The notes: generated by a model not told the origin, from the sequence alone. A DNA stretch of 64,000 bases from Desulfovibrio sp. JC010 (GCF_010470675.1 NZ_VOIQ01000017.1:39674-103673), one strand, 5' to 3'; shown: positions 34,302-42,857, counted from the first letter of the stretch. Translations and numbers: made by a program.

Positions 34302-36083
34302 ATGATTAATCGTTATCTGGAAAAAACTTGGGTTCAGTATCTCTGTCTTGCCGCTATAACCGGCTTGCTGGTTTACTATTTCGGCTGGGTCTTTGACTTC
34401 GGCTACAAATTCGACTGGTCAGTTTTATATAAAGAAGATCCCTCTTATGGCGAAGTGCTGGGTGGGATGCTCGTCACCGGCCTGAACCTGACTGTCACCA
34501 TTTCGCTGATGAGTTCGGCTATTGCCCTCGGTCTGGGGATCCTTTTCGGGCTGGGCAGGCTTTCACAATTCAAGCCGGTCTACTATTTCAGCACCTGTTA
34601 CGTAGAATTTTTCAGAAACACCCCGCTGCTGGTGCAGCTTTTCTTCTGGTACTTCGCCCTGCCCATGGGCTTGCCCGAAGGAATCCGTAGCTTTCTCTTT
34701 GATCAGAATTTCGAGATGATCTCCGCCACTGTAGGCCTCGGCATCTACACCAGTTCCTTCATGGCCGAGGTCATCCGCGCCGGTATCCAGTCCATCCCCA
34801 AAGGATTGCTGGAGGCTTCTTATTCTTCCGGGCTGACCCCGTTTCAGACCCTGAGTAAGATTGTGCTTCCGCTGGCTTTCCGGGCCATTATCCCGCCGCT
34901 GGGCAGTGAGTTTCTCAACAACATGAAAAACTCCTCGCTGGCCATGGTTGTAGGTGTGCCGGAGCTCTGCTGGGCTTCACAGCAGATCGAGGGCATGACC
35001 TTTAAGGGATTTGAGGCCACCACAGCGGCCACGGTCATTTATCTTTCCCTGTCCCTGACCATTGCAGGAATCCTGACTCTGGTGAACTGGAAACTGCAGA
35101 TTGTCCCGCTCAAGGACCGCACTCTGGGACACAAATTTGCGCACATGCTGTTCTGGCCTTTTGAGGCTCCTTTTGCCTATCTGGCAAAAATACACCGCCG
35201 CATGAAACGTAAACGTCAGGATGATTTCAGCCTTTCCAAAGCGCAGGCCGCACGCAAGGCCTTCCTCTCCAAGCTCGCCAAGGTACTGGGACTGGCCTGG
35301 AAAGGTGTATTTCTGGCCTGTCTGGGCTCTTTGCTGCTTTCCGCTGCCTACGGCGTGTCCAAATTTAATTTTCAGATTATCTGGGAAAACCTCGGAACCA
35401 TGCTCTGGTGGCGTTTCCCGCAAGGTGGTCCCAATGAGATTCTCTGGGGGCTGGGCGGTTTGTCCTTCTCCATTCTCATGTCGGTTATCGCCATTTCGGT
35501 CAGTTTTTTTATCGGGCTGATTGTGGGCATCGGGCGTACATCCAAGAATAAGCTTTTTCTTATTCCGTCCACCCTGTACATTGAGCTTATCCGCGGTAAC
35601 CCGCTGATCATGGTTATCTTCTGGATATATTTCTTCATCCCCATCCTGACCGGACAGTTCCTGAATGTTTTCTGGTCGGCCACCATTGCCCTGACCGTGT
35701 TCACCGGGGCTTATCTGGCTGAGATCGTGCGTTCAGGTATTCAGAACCTGCCTCCGGGGCAGTTTGAGGCTGCGGTTTCCACCGGGCTGACTTATTGGCA
35801 GGCCATGCGCAAGGTTATCCTGCCGCAGGCCCTCAAGCAGATGCTCCCGGCTATTGTCGGGCAGTTTATTGCTATTTTCAAAGATACTTCGCTGGCCTTT
35901 GTTATCGGTGTTCTGGAGCTTACTTTTGTGGCACAGGGGCTTAACAACAGGCTGATGATCTATCCCTTTGAAATTTATACCGCCGTCGCATTTTTGTACT
36001 TTATTTGTTGCTACCTGATGAGTCTCGTGGCAAGACGACTCGAACGGAAGCTTTCCACCGAGACCTTCCGTCTGCAGATGTAA
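34302..36083 (+). CDS. Fused double permease of amino-acid ABC transporter
   Basis: A 593-residue inner-membrane protein containing two HisM/GlnP-type permease domains in one chain. The first domain covers about residues 50-262, with its EAA loop in SIPKGLLEASYSSGLTPFQTLSKIVLPLAFR; the second covers about 380-585, with its EAA loop in LPPGQFEAAVSTGLTYWQAMRKVILPQALK. A charged cytoplasmic linker with an Arg/Lys cluster (HRRMKRKRQDD) joins them. Normal importers use two separate or identical subunits of about 220-250 residues, so this fusion gives a fixed heterodimer-like arrangement. It completes the transporter encoded with the two preceding genes. Confidence 0.92.
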   Translation: MINRYLEKTWVQYLCLAAITGLLVYYFGWVFDFGYKFDWSVLYKEDPSYGEVLGGMLVTGLNLTVTISLMSSAIALGLGILFGLGRLSQFKPVYYFSTCYVEFFRNTPLLVQLFFWYFALPMGLPEGIRSFLFDQNFEMISATVGLGIYTSSFMAEVIRAGIQSIPKGLLEASYSSGLTPFQTLSKIVLPLAFRAIIPPLGSEFLNNMKNSSLAMVVGVPELCWASQQIEGMTFKGFEATTAATVIYLSLSLTIAGILTLVNWKLQIVPLKDRTLGHKFAHMLFWPFEAPFAYLAKIHRRMKRKRQDDFSLSKAQAARKAFLSKLAKVLGLAWKGVFLACLGSLLLSAAYGVSKFNFQIIWENLGTMLWWRFPQGGPNEILWGLGGLSFSILMSVIAISVSFFIGLIVGIGRTSKNKLFLIPSTLYIELIRGNPLIMVIFWIYFFIPILTGQFLNVFWSATIALTVFTGAYLAEIVRSGIQNLPPGQFEAAVSTGLTYWQAMRKVILPQALKQMLPAIVGQFIAIFKDTSLAFVIGVLELTFVAQGLNNRLMIYPFEIYTAVAFLYFICCYLMSLVARRLERKLSTETFRLQM

Positions 36084-36091
36084 TTGATCTC

Positions 36092-36119
36092 CCTCCTCCT
36101 GTTGGTGCAGGGGGAGGGC
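36092..36119 (+). terminator. Hairpin after the permease gene
   Basis: CCCTCC and CTG pair with CAG and GGAGGG in a G/C-rich stem-loop. No T run follows, so it may stabilise the 3' end rather than terminate. Confidence 0.45.
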
Positions 36120-36149
36120 AGTTGAATAGAAGCGTTTCGGAGTTGTCTA

Positions 36150-38225
36150 ATGCTCGGTAAGAGTGTCCCTGTTTTTTGCTACCATGCCGTCTGTGAAGAG
36201 GACGGTCATTCCCCCGCCACCTTCGGTTCCCATCTTGATATGATGCTGGAGATGGGTTTTAAGACCATCACCGCCGAGCATCTCTATGAAATCTGTATGG
36301 GCCGCAAGCCCATAGACGATAAATACGTGGTGCTCACTTTTGATGACTGCCACATCAGCAACTGGATCAATGTTGTTCCCATGCTCGAAGAGCGGGGTAT
36401 GACCGGGGTCTTTTTTGCGGTCAGTGATTTTATCGGCGAGGGCAAAATCAGGAACAGGGCGGATGTGCGGGAAATGCTGCCCATGCGTGAGTCCTTCAAA
36501 AGAGCACTTTCCGGGAACGACAACTCCCAGTTCATGAATGAAGCGGAGCTGAAATCCCTTGTCCATGACAAGGGCATGGAAGTTTATGCCCACACCTGCC
36601 GCCATCAGGGCTGCTTCAAGGATTTACGTTTCAAGGGCGATTTTTCCGAAAAATCCCACTGGTCCACATGGGGAGTCTACCGCAAATTCAATCCTGAATT
36701 GCCCACTTACGATTACGGCAGCGCTTTTGCCTACAACGGTTTCTGGCCCCAGTTCCGCAAGGGCAAGGTGACTTTCAAACGGCGCAGCGACGATGAAAGA
36801 CGCAAATTCATCCGCGAAGATTTCAAGCGTTGCCTGGATAAGATCAAGAAGATCAACGGTTCCCGCCGTCAGTTCTTCTGCTGGCCGTGGGGGGATTTTG
36901 ATTCCCTCGGTATGCAGGAGGCTGCCGCCGCCGGATTTTGCGGAACCTTTACCCTTGAGCGTTCCGCAAATATGCTCGGTACCGATCCCATGCGTATAAA
37001 CCGCATCGGAGTGGGAACTTCCAAGGACGCCGGGTGGATCAAAAAACGGCTGCTCATGTATTCCCATGAAGCGTCCGCCATGGTCTGTTTTAAATTTTTC
37101 AGCAAGCGTAACGATATCGGCAAGGTCCTCTACATCACCGATACGGACAAGCTCTCCGGGGGCAGCAGGCAGCTGATAAATAGTGCCAAAGCCATGCTGC
37201 AGGCTGGACTCGGAGTAGTGGCCGTGCTCAAGCCGGATGCTCAGCTTATTCCGGTGCTGGAAGAAATGGGTGCGGAAGTCTTCCTGCTGGATGATTTCAA
37301 GAACATGCTCACCGCTGCGGGATTCCTTGCCAACGTCATTGAAGAGCAGCAGGTGGATGTGGTCCACACCTACCACAACAAGGCCGTAAAAATCGGCTGT
37401 ATTGCCAAGGGACTTTCCCTGCTTGGCGGACGCAGCTTCAAACTTTTCTTCAACCGGGGCGTTATCTACAAGCCCAATCCGCTGGCACCGCTTTTTTCCC
37501 TCATCGGCAACGGTTATATCTGTAACTCCGCCAAGAGCCGTGAAGTGCTGCTCAAGCATTTTGTTCCGCCCAAGCGGGCGCAGGTTGTTTATAATTCTTT
37601 CATAGGTGGCGGACGTAAACCCAAACGGGCTGCCGAAACCTCCATTATTTATGTGGGTAACGGCGGACATGCCAAGGGTGCGGATGTCTACATCAAGGCT
37701 GTGGACCGTCTGCTGGCGCAGGATAAATGTGAGGGAGTCCGTTTCATCGCCGTGGGACTGAAGGATATTTCCATGTTCCGTGATGCTGCTTCCCCGGCAA
37801 CGCTGGAACGTATCGAAAGCCCAGGCTTTATCCCCCACGAGGATGTGGTCAAGCTGTTGGGCAGTTCACATATCTACGTCATGAGTTCGCGGCAGGAATC
37901 CATGCCCAACACCCTGCTGGAAGCCTTTGATGCCGGGCTGGCCGCAGTCTGCACCAACGCGGGCGGCACGGGCGAGTTGATCCGTGACGGGGTAAACGGT
38001 TATCTCTGCGACGTGGAAGACAGCGACGGCCTCGCCAAGGGCATGAAAAAGCTCATCGATGATGCCGAACTGCGTAGCGAAATGGGCCGTTTGAACCGCA
38101 GGATCGTGCGTGCTTTCATGTCCACGCCAGCAAAGATCAAGTCCCTGCTCAGTGTTTATTCCTCATTGCCCGGAGATAAACCGCAGGTTGAATTGCCGGA
38201 TATTGATAGTTTAATTAAGAAATAG
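36150..38225 (+). CDS. Polysaccharide deacetylase-glycosyltransferase fusion
   Basis: A 691-residue two-domain protein. Residues 1-300 are a NodB-type deacetylase: VFCYHAVCEEDGHSP, the metal-binding VVLTFDDCHISNW, and a late histidine-bearing motif (EVYAHTCRHQG). Residues about 322-691 are a GT-B, family 4 glycosyltransferase: LYITDTDKLSGGSRQLINSAK, the acceptor loop, and the C-terminal donor-binding block MSSRQESMPNTLLEAFDAGLAAVCTNAGGTGELIRDGVNGYL with the conserved Glu pair. It probably modifies a lipid-linked or surface glycan, deacetylating an N-acetyl sugar and adding another. There is no signal peptide or helix, so it acts in the cytoplasm. A GT2 enzyme follows, suggesting shared surface-glycan work. 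Confidence 0.85.
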   Translation: MLGKSVPVFCYHAVCEEDGHSPATFGSHLDMMLEMGFKTITAEHLYEICMGRKPIDDKYVVLTFDDCHISNWINVVPMLEERGMTGVFFAVSDFIGEGKIRNRADVREMLPMRESFKRALSGNDNSQFMNEAELKSLVHDKGMEVYAHTCRHQGCFKDLRFKGDFSEKSHWSTWGVYRKFNPELPTYDYGSAFAYNGFWPQFRKGKVTFKRRSDDERRKFIREDFKRCLDKIKKINGSRRQFFCWPWGDFDSLGMQEAAAAGFCGTFTLERSANMLGTDPMRINRIGVGTSKDAGWIKKRLLMYSHEASAMVCFKFFSKRNDIGKVLYITDTDKLSGGSRQLINSAKAMLQAGLGVVAVLKPDAQLIPVLEEMGAEVFLLDDFKNMLTAAGFLANVIEEQQVDVVHTYHNKAVKIGCIAKGLSLLGGRSFKLFFNRGVIYKPNPLAPLFSLIGNGYICNSAKSREVLLKHFVPPKRAQVVYNSFIGGGRKPKRAAETSIIYVGNGGHAKGADVYIKAVDRLLAQDKCEGVRFIAVGLKDISMFRDAASPATLERIESPGFIPHEDVVKLLGSSHIYVMSSRQESMPNTLLEAFDAGLAAVCTNAGGTGELIRDGVNGYLCDVEDSDGLAKGMKKLIDDAELRSEMGRLNRRIVRAFMSTPAKIKSLLSVYSSLPGDKPQVELPDIDSLIKK

Positions 38226-38250
38226 CTTTGATTTAAAATGATTTTATTCG

Positions 38251-38282
38251 AAGGGAAGTGTGTTTGAAACTCTTCCCTTTTT
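38251..38282 (+). terminator. Terminator after the deacetylase-glycosyltransferase gene
   Basis: AAGGGAAG (38251-38258) pairs with CTTCCCTT (38271-38278) and is followed by a T run. Confidence 0.8.
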
Positions 38283-38360
38283 GTTTGGGGTGTTGTGGAT
38301 AAGATCCCTTTTGGTTAACGTGGCATAGAAAATCCATCCGTTAATCAGAAGGGAAGATAA

Positions 38361-40019
38361 ATGGGCAAGTTTTACAGCGAAACATACTGGGCCGACATGC
38401 ACGAGCCTGTGCGGCGCAAGCTTTTGATGGGTTCTGCCGGGGCGGGGCATCTTTTCAATGTAGGGGCAATTGCTCTTGAGTCCGACCCGCAATTGGGTGT
38501 TGAGCTGCTGCTGGCGGCCTATGTTTCCAATCCGCTGGACGGGAATATTGCCGTACAGCTTGCGCAGGTGGAAGGTCTACTGCCTCTGTTTCCCACTGCC
38601 GTTGCTTCCTGCCTGAAAGCGGTGTCCGCAGGTTTTAATAAACCGGACAATCTCTCCTATTTCATGCGCCTCGCCGCTAGAAGGGATGACGCCAAGATCA
38701 GGAACTACATCCTTTCCTGTCTGGAAAAGGAACCGGGGAACCTCTTCTGGGTACAGCAGGGGCTGGTTCATGCCGGGGCTTTTGCGGATTTCAGCTTCGG
38801 GTTGGATATTCTTTCCGGGGAATTCACCGCAGAAATTTTTCCGGCAATTAATTCCGCCAAAGCTTTTTTCCATTACATGAACGGCGATGCGGCTGAAGCC
38901 CTACCGCTGCTCATGTCCTCATCCGATGTCTTCGGGCTGAACAACATGGCCCATCTTGCCGCTTCCATCACCCTGAAGTTGGGTGAGCGCGAAACCGCAG
39001 TTTCAATCCTTAGCGGAGCTGTTGACGGGCAGCCGTGGCGGGTCTCCGAAGCCCTGCGTCTGCATGATCTGGCCTGCGGGCTGGATGATAAAAACGTTCC
39101 CCTGCCCGGCAGTCTGGCTGTGTTACTTTATTCCTTCAACAAAGCCGCAGAGCTGGATGCGACCCTTGCTTCTCTGAATGACTCCGAGCTGCACGGGGTT
39201 AAAATTTTCATGCTTGATAACGGCTCTTCGGACGGTACTGCTGAGGTCATAACCAAGTGGCAACCTGAGTTCGGGGAACAGATGATGCGTATTGACCTGC
39301 CCGTAAACGTGGGAGCAGCTGCCGCCCGCAACTGGCTCATGAAGGAGCCGCTGGTGCAGGAGTGCGATTTTGCGGTCTATCTGGACGATGATGTGGAAGT
39401 CAGTCCGGACTGGATTTCTAGGCTGGGCGCGGCAGTGGAAGCCTATCCCGAAGCCGGGGTCTGGGGCTGCAAGGTGCTCGACCACGCCGCCCCGGCGGTC
39501 ATGCAGTCCGTGGATCTGCACCTGATCCAGCCTGCAGGGGACGAGGGCGAGGGGCCGGAGGTTGATCTTGCCAAAATCGCGCCCAATCCGTTCCGCTGCT
39601 CGGACCTGCATCTTTCCCTTCTGGACGGCGGATATTTTGATTTTATGCGTCCCTGCGGTTCGGTTACCGGGTGCTGCCACCTGTTCCGCACACAGAAGCT
39701 TCTTGACAACGGGGGCTTTTCCCTGTTCCTTTCTCCCTCGCAGTATGATGATCTGGAACACGACCTGCGCAGCTGCCTGAAGGGTGAATTTCCTGTTTAT
39801 CAGGGTCATCTTTCCATCCTGCACCGCAAGCGGTCCGGTTTTGCCAGTCACACCAGTGCGGCGCAGGAAGGCAATGCATTGGGCAACCGCTACAAGATGC
39901 AGGCCATGCATCCGCGCAGCGAAATACTGCAGATAATGGCTGATGAAGAAAGGCTTCTTCAGTCCGACCTTGAGAAAAAGATGCAGTATCTGGTGCAGAA
40001 GGGGATTCTGGCCGGATAG
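38361..40019 (+). CDS. Family 2 glycosyltransferase with helical N-terminal domain
   Basis: A 552-residue protein. Residues 1-250 are all-helical with TPR-like spacing and have no enzymatic motif. Residues about 253-500 form a GT-A, family 2 domain: LAVLLYSFNKAAELDATLASL, NGSSDGTAEVI, the DXD-like metal site in FAVYLDDDVEVSPDW, and a C-terminal GSVTGCCHLFRTQKLLDNGGF acceptor region. It transfers a sugar from a nucleotide-sugar donor; the acceptor is unknown. A ribosome binding site AAGGGAAGA precedes the ATG. It sits between two genes with surface or metal-related roles and follows a terminator, so it has its own promoter. The helical domain could bind a protein acceptor, which is inference. 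Confidence 0.82.
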   Translation: MGKFYSETYWADMHEPVRRKLLMGSAGAGHLFNVGAIALESDPQLGVELLLAAYVSNPLDGNIAVQLAQVEGLLPLFPTAVASCLKAVSAGFNKPDNLSYFMRLAARRDDAKIRNYILSCLEKEPGNLFWVQQGLVHAGAFADFSFGLDILSGEFTAEIFPAINSAKAFFHYMNGDAAEALPLLMSSSDVFGLNNMAHLAASITLKLGERETAVSILSGAVDGQPWRVSEALRLHDLACGLDDKNVPLPGSLAVLLYSFNKAAELDATLASLNDSELHGVKIFMLDNGSSDGTAEVITKWQPEFGEQMMRIDLPVNVGAAAARNWLMKEPLVQECDFAVYLDDDVEVSPDWISRLGAAVEAYPEAGVWGCKVLDHAAPAVMQSVDLHLIQPAGDEGEGPEVDLAKIAPNPFRCSDLHLSLLDGGYFDFMRPCGSVTGCCHLFRTQKLLDNGGFSLFLSPSQYDDLEHDLRSCLKGEFPVYQGHLSILHRKRSGFASHTSAAQEGNALGNRYKMQAMHPRSEILQIMADEERLLQSDLEKKMQYLVQKGILAG

Positions 40020-40039
40020 ATAAATACAGGGAGAGTGCC

Positions 40040-40810
40040 ATGTCCGACCACGATCAAACCCAGGATTTTCTGAACAACCTGCCCGAATTGGAACCCGGCA
40101 AGACTTTCGGTTTTGCCTGCCATCCCGGAGTGCGCTGCTTCAATGCCTGTTGCGGTGACCTCAATCTCATGCTTACCCCCTACGATGTGCTCCGTCTGCG
40201 CAAGGGACTGGGCCACGACAGTAAGAAATTTATTCACAACCACGCGGACATCACCCGCACACCCGGAACCGGATTCCCCATGTGCAAGCTGCGCATGCTC
40301 GACAATGCCAAGCGCAGTTGTCCCTTTGTGCGTGATGAAGGTTGCTCCATCTACGAAAACCGTCCCGGTGCCTGCCGCACCTACCCTCTCGGGCGTGCCT
40401 CGCGCATGGACGAGAACGGCGAGACCATTGAGCAGTTTTTTGTCGTGCAGGAGCCGCACTGTCGCGGATTTGAGGAAGACAAGGAATGGACCAGCGATGA
40501 ATGGCTGAAAGATCAGGGTCTTGAGCCGTACAACGAAGTCAACGACCGCTACATGCGTATCATGAACCGCGCCCGTCAGGCCGGGGTGGTACTCGATGAA
40601 CGCAAGCTGAACATGGCTTTTCTCGCCCTCTATCAGGTAGACAATTTTATCAATTTCATCAAAGACATGAACGTATTTTCCCGGCTCGATATTTCCGAGG
40701 AACGCCAGCAGGCCATCCTCAGTGACGAGGAAGAATGTCTCAGCTTCGCCCTCGACTGGGTAGAGCTGATCGTGTTGGGATCTTCCGAGAATTTGCAGCC
40801 TAAGGGGTAA
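40040..40810 (+). CDS. YkgJ-family cysteine-cluster protein
   Basis: A 256-residue soluble protein with the CxxxCCxxx cluster typical of UPF0153/YkgJ proteins, which probably bind zinc or an iron-sulfur cluster: CHPGVRCFNACCGDLNLMLTPYDVLRLRKGL, then CPFVRDEGCSIYENRPGACRTYPLGR. The exact role is unknown in all bacteria; these proteins often sit near surface-glycan or flagellar genes in Desulfovibrio. GGGAGAG lies just before the ATG, and the gene starts 20 bases after the GT2 stop, so both are likely in one transcript. Confidence 0.88.
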   Translation: MSDHDQTQDFLNNLPELEPGKTFGFACHPGVRCFNACCGDLNLMLTPYDVLRLRKGLGHDSKKFIHNHADITRTPGTGFPMCKLRMLDNAKRSCPFVRDEGCSIYENRPGACRTYPLGRASRMDENGETIEQFFVVQEPHCRGFEEDKEWTSDEWLKDQGLEPYNEVNDRYMRIMNRARQAGVVLDERKLNMAFLALYQVDNFINFIKDMNVFSRLDISEERQQAILSDEEECLSFALDWVELIVLGSSENLQPKG

Positions 40811-40837
40811 GTTTCTTTTTAATTTTGGTGTGTTGCC

Positions 40838-40870
40838 CCCCGTTCATCTTTGTTGATGAACGGGTTTTTT
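40838..40870 (+). terminator. Terminator after the Cys-cluster gene
   Basis: CCCGTTCATC (40838-40847) pairs with GATGAACGGG (40855-40864) and is followed by six T. Confidence 0.92.
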
Positions 40871-40894
40871 GTTTAGTTTTGTTTAACAATGTTC

Positions 40895-40922
40895 TTGACT
40901 TTGTTTGTAGGGCAGTTATATT
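40895..40922 (+). promoter_or_regulatory. Sigma70-type promoter of the ImmA/IrrE operon
   Basis: TTGACT (40895-40900), 16 bases, then TATATT (40917-40922). The match to consensus is good and the position, about 45 bases before the ATG at 40967, is right. It shows that the earliest in-frame ATG at 40889 cannot be the real start. The overlapping stretch TTACAACTGTAA (40921-40932) is a perfect inverted repeat and a possible operator. Confidence 0.65.
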
Positions 40923-40966
40923 ACAACTGTAATATTAATAAATTTATTTTGAGGATGGACGATTTA

Positions 40967-41446
40967 ATGCCTATTCAGAGTGCAAAAACAATTCTTAAAG
41001 AGTATTGGGATGGGAGACTGCCTGTTGATCCTGCCCGTATTGCTACTGGCTTAGGTGTTCGGGTTGAGAAGTCTTTTGGTGAAATAACCAATAATGCAGG
41101 TCAGCCGTTGAGTGGTGAGTTTACTTTGGAAAATGGTGAGCCTGTAATTAAATACAATGTGACTGAAGCCGCAGTACGGCAGAGATTTACTGTCGCTCAT
41201 GAACTTGGCCATTATGTTTTGCAGCACGGCCCGCGTCATCGCGATGAAGCTCAGAATTTTTCGATCAATAATTATGATCTGTACGAGGTTGCAGCGAATA
41301 ATTTTGCTGCGGAATTACTGATGCCTTCTGAAGCTGTTAGTTATTTGCTTTCTCAGGGTAAGAATACCCTTCAGAGTTTGGCCGATAGTTTTAATGTATC
41401 AACTGTTGCGATGAATATCAGACTAAAAAAGCTTGGAATATATTAG
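40967..41446 (+). CDS. ImmA/IrrE-family metallopeptidase
   Basis: A 159-residue protein with the zinc-peptidase motif HELGH (H78, E79, H82) in FTVAHELGHYVLQHG and a downstream third ligand and helix NNFAAELLMPSEAVSYLL, which define the ImmA/IrrE (DUF955) family. Members cleave repressors, or act as toxin-antitoxin components, in mobile elements and stress regulation. No Xre-type repressor gene is adjacent, which is unusual. The start at 40967 has GGA seven bases upstream. The gene is AT-rich relative to the window and starts a two- or three-gene unit with the membrane protein that follows after six bases. Confidence 0.85.
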   Translation: MPIQSAKTILKEYWDGRLPVDPARIATGLGVRVEKSFGEITNNAGQPLSGEFTLENGEPVIKYNVTEAAVRQRFTVAHELGHYVLQHGPRHRDEAQNFSINNYDLYEVAANNFAAELLMPSEAVSYLLSQGKNTLQSLADSFNVSTVAMNIRLKKLGIY

Positions 41447-41452
41447 AGTCTT

Positions 41453-41845
41453 ATGCAGGAAGATAGTCTTGAAGAGCATTTCGATATGGCGTCAGGTCAG
41501 GTTAGCGATAGTGTTGAAAAGAAAGCTAATCTTGAGCTTGATATTGAAGAATCTCGGTTGAGATTTAGAAAATATATATTTTGGTTTGTCTTGCTGCTTG
41601 TCTTTTTTCTTTATGGAATTTTTGTTCATTTACTTTTTCACTTGCCAGTGCTTTTGCCGTTGATGAAGGCAGTTCCGTATTCAGTCCTTCTTGTTTTATT
41701 TTCTGGGTCAATTCCTACTGTTATTTTGTCCATTTTGATACTAGCTACTTTTCGGGCAAGAAACGGGAAATTTAAAGAATCGAATGACCAAGATTTGCTT
41801 GATGTTGTTTCGAAAGTGGCCAGCGTAGCCCGATTGTTTAAATAA
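41453..41845 (+). CDS. Two-helix membrane protein partner of the ImmA/IrrE peptidase
   Basis: A 130-residue protein of unknown family. The N-terminal 40 residues are acidic and cytoplasmic, followed by two transmembrane helices (about 41-63 and 78-103), and a short, polar C-terminal tail (KESNDQDLLDVVSKVASVARLFK) predicted to be helical. It starts six bases after the peptidase stop, so the two genes are almost surely one operon. It could anchor, be cleaved by, or be the target of the peptidase; this is inference. Base composition is AT-rich like its partner. Confidence 0.7.
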   Translation: MQEDSLEEHFDMASGQVSDSVEKKANLELDIEESRLRFRKYIFWFVLLLVFFLYGIFVHLLFHLPVLLPLMKAVPYSVLLVLFSGSIPTVILSILILATFRARNGKFKESNDQDLLDVVSKVASVARLFK

Positions 41846-41857
41846 ATGTTTTGAGTC

Positions 41858-41900
41858 GTTGCATTACGGGAGGAAATCCCGTGGAGATGACTATTGCAAC
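41858..41900 (+). other. Nested hairpins between the membrane gene and a small ORF
   Basis: ACGGGA (41866-41871) pairs with TCCCGT (41877-41882) across five bases, and GTTGCA just before pairs with TGCAAC just after (near 41895-41900), giving an outer stem. It has no T tract, so it is not a terminator. I see no known riboswitch class. It could be an mRNA structure controlling the small ORF that follows. Confidence 0.4.
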
Positions 41901-41952
41901 CCCTCAGACCTCCTTCGTTGTCGATTTAAAAGTTAGCGGTGAGGAGGTGCCT

Positions 41953-42081
41953 ATGAGAAAAAAAGTAAACTGCCATGGACTTGGTCAAGTTGTCGTTAGT
42001 TTTGTACTGGTTGTTTGGACAGTCTTTACTACGTCTTTTTTTGTCGAAGGAGCTTCTGTCAGGGTATGCAATCTCCCGTAG
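41953..42081 (+). CDS. Possible 42-residue membrane peptide or gene remnant
   Basis: A short ORF with an unusually strong ribosome binding site, GAGGAGGT (41941-41948), four bases before the ATG. The predicted peptide (MRKKVNCHGLGQ followed by the hydrophobic stretch VVVSFVLVVWTVFTTSFFV and a short tail) looks like a signal peptide or a single membrane helix. It could be a small membrane toxin, a leader peptide, or the surviving start of a secreted protein truncated by a stop. The upstream in-frame ATG at 41851 lacks a ribosome binding site. No family is recognised. Confidence 0.4.
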   Translation: MRKKVNCHGLGQVVVSFVLVVWTVFTTSFFVEGASVRVCNLP

Positions 42082-42093
42082 TGCAGCGACTTT

Positions 42094-42738
42094 CTACAGC
42101 CCCCACATCTCCACCGCCATCCCCGAAAATGACAGATAATTAATCACGTAATGCGCGATGATTGTCGGGTAGATTGAGCCTGTTGAGTACATGCAGATCA
42201 TCAGGCCCGATCCGGTGATTGCGGTTGCCATGATCGCCACCGGTCCCTGCGACCAGTGGATCAGTCCGAAGATTATTGCGGAGATGAGGAAGATTTTCGG
42301 GATGGAGTAGTTGCGGTCTTTCAGGGCTGAGAAGGCGAGGCCGCGAAAGATGATTTCTTCGGATATGGCCACGAGGGCCAGACCAACAGTCATGTCTAAA
42401 GCATAAAGAGGGGAATCCGTTCCGATGGGAATTGATCCCAGCCGCAGGGTTGGGAGTAGCTTGGACCAGAGGGCGAAGCCCGGTTCATCAAGGATCAGGC
42501 CGAGGGCTGTTATGCCGACGGTCCAGAGGATGAATTTTTTAAATGGGAGAGACACAAGGCCGAGGTCCGTGTGTTTTATGATTTCTTTTTTGAGCAGATA
42601 GAACAGGAAGCCCAGCGGGAGAATTTTCGCCCCGTAGTCCATTGCCAGCCAAGCCAGTTCATGTTTAATGAAGATGTTGTTGAAGTCGTTGAGGTAGAAA
42701 GGCAGGGCGGCGAGAAAGAAGATTGTAATTTTTTTCAT
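42094..42738 (-). CDS. CPBP-family intramembrane metalloprotease
   Basis: A 214-residue integral membrane protein with about six helices. The CPBP/Abi (CaaX-protease-like) motif 1 is AISEEIIFRGLAFSAL with the catalytic Glu pair, motif 2 is AIIFGLIHW with the histidine, and a third histidine lies in IIAHYVINYLSF. Relatives process prenylated or peptide substrates, sometimes bacteriocin immunity. It stands alone, convergent to the ImmA/IrrE unit, and its 5' end adjoins a repeat copy. No substrate gene can be pointed out. Confidence 0.87.
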   Translation of the reverse strand: MKKITIFFLAALPFYLNDFNNIFIKHELAWLAMDYGAKILPLGFLFYLLKKEIIKHTDLGLVSLPFKKFILWTVGITALGLILDEPGFALWSKLLPTLRLGSIPIGTDSPLYALDMTVGLALVAISEEIIFRGLAFSALKDRNYSIPKIFLISAIIFGLIHWSQGPVAIMATAITGSGLMICMYSTGSIYPTIIAHYVINYLSFSGMAVEMWGL

Positions 42739-42754
42739 GTTAACTGCTCTTGAC

Positions 42755-42840
42755 CATGCAAAGTGGCGAAGCCCTACTAAAAGTTTCTTTGGCCGCCGGA
42801 GGCGAAATCTTTTAAATAAAAAGCGCGTAGCGCATCAAAT
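42755..42840 (+). repeat. Modular intergenic repeat, copy 2 (no central hairpin)
   Basis: It carries GTGGCGAAGCCCTACTAAAA, GGCCGCCGGAGGCGAAATCTTT and AAAAAGCGCGTAGCGCATCAAAT, but not the AAACCC/GGGTTT hairpin found in copies 3-6. It ends 17 bases before the start codon of the following gene, as in copy 4. Confidence 0.75.
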
Positions 42841-42857
42841 AATTTGGAGCTAGTACA

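Noticed and set aside
36624..37838. 404-codon minus-strand ORF
   Set aside because: Antisense shadow of the deacetylase-glycosyltransferase fusion, no family motif.
40889..40966. Early ATG of the ImmA/IrrE gene
   Set aside because: The -35/-10 promoter lies at 40895-40922, so that ATG is not in the transcript.
41851..41952. Upstream extension of the 42-residue ORF
   Set aside because: No ribosome binding site before 41851, and the region folds into nested hairpins.
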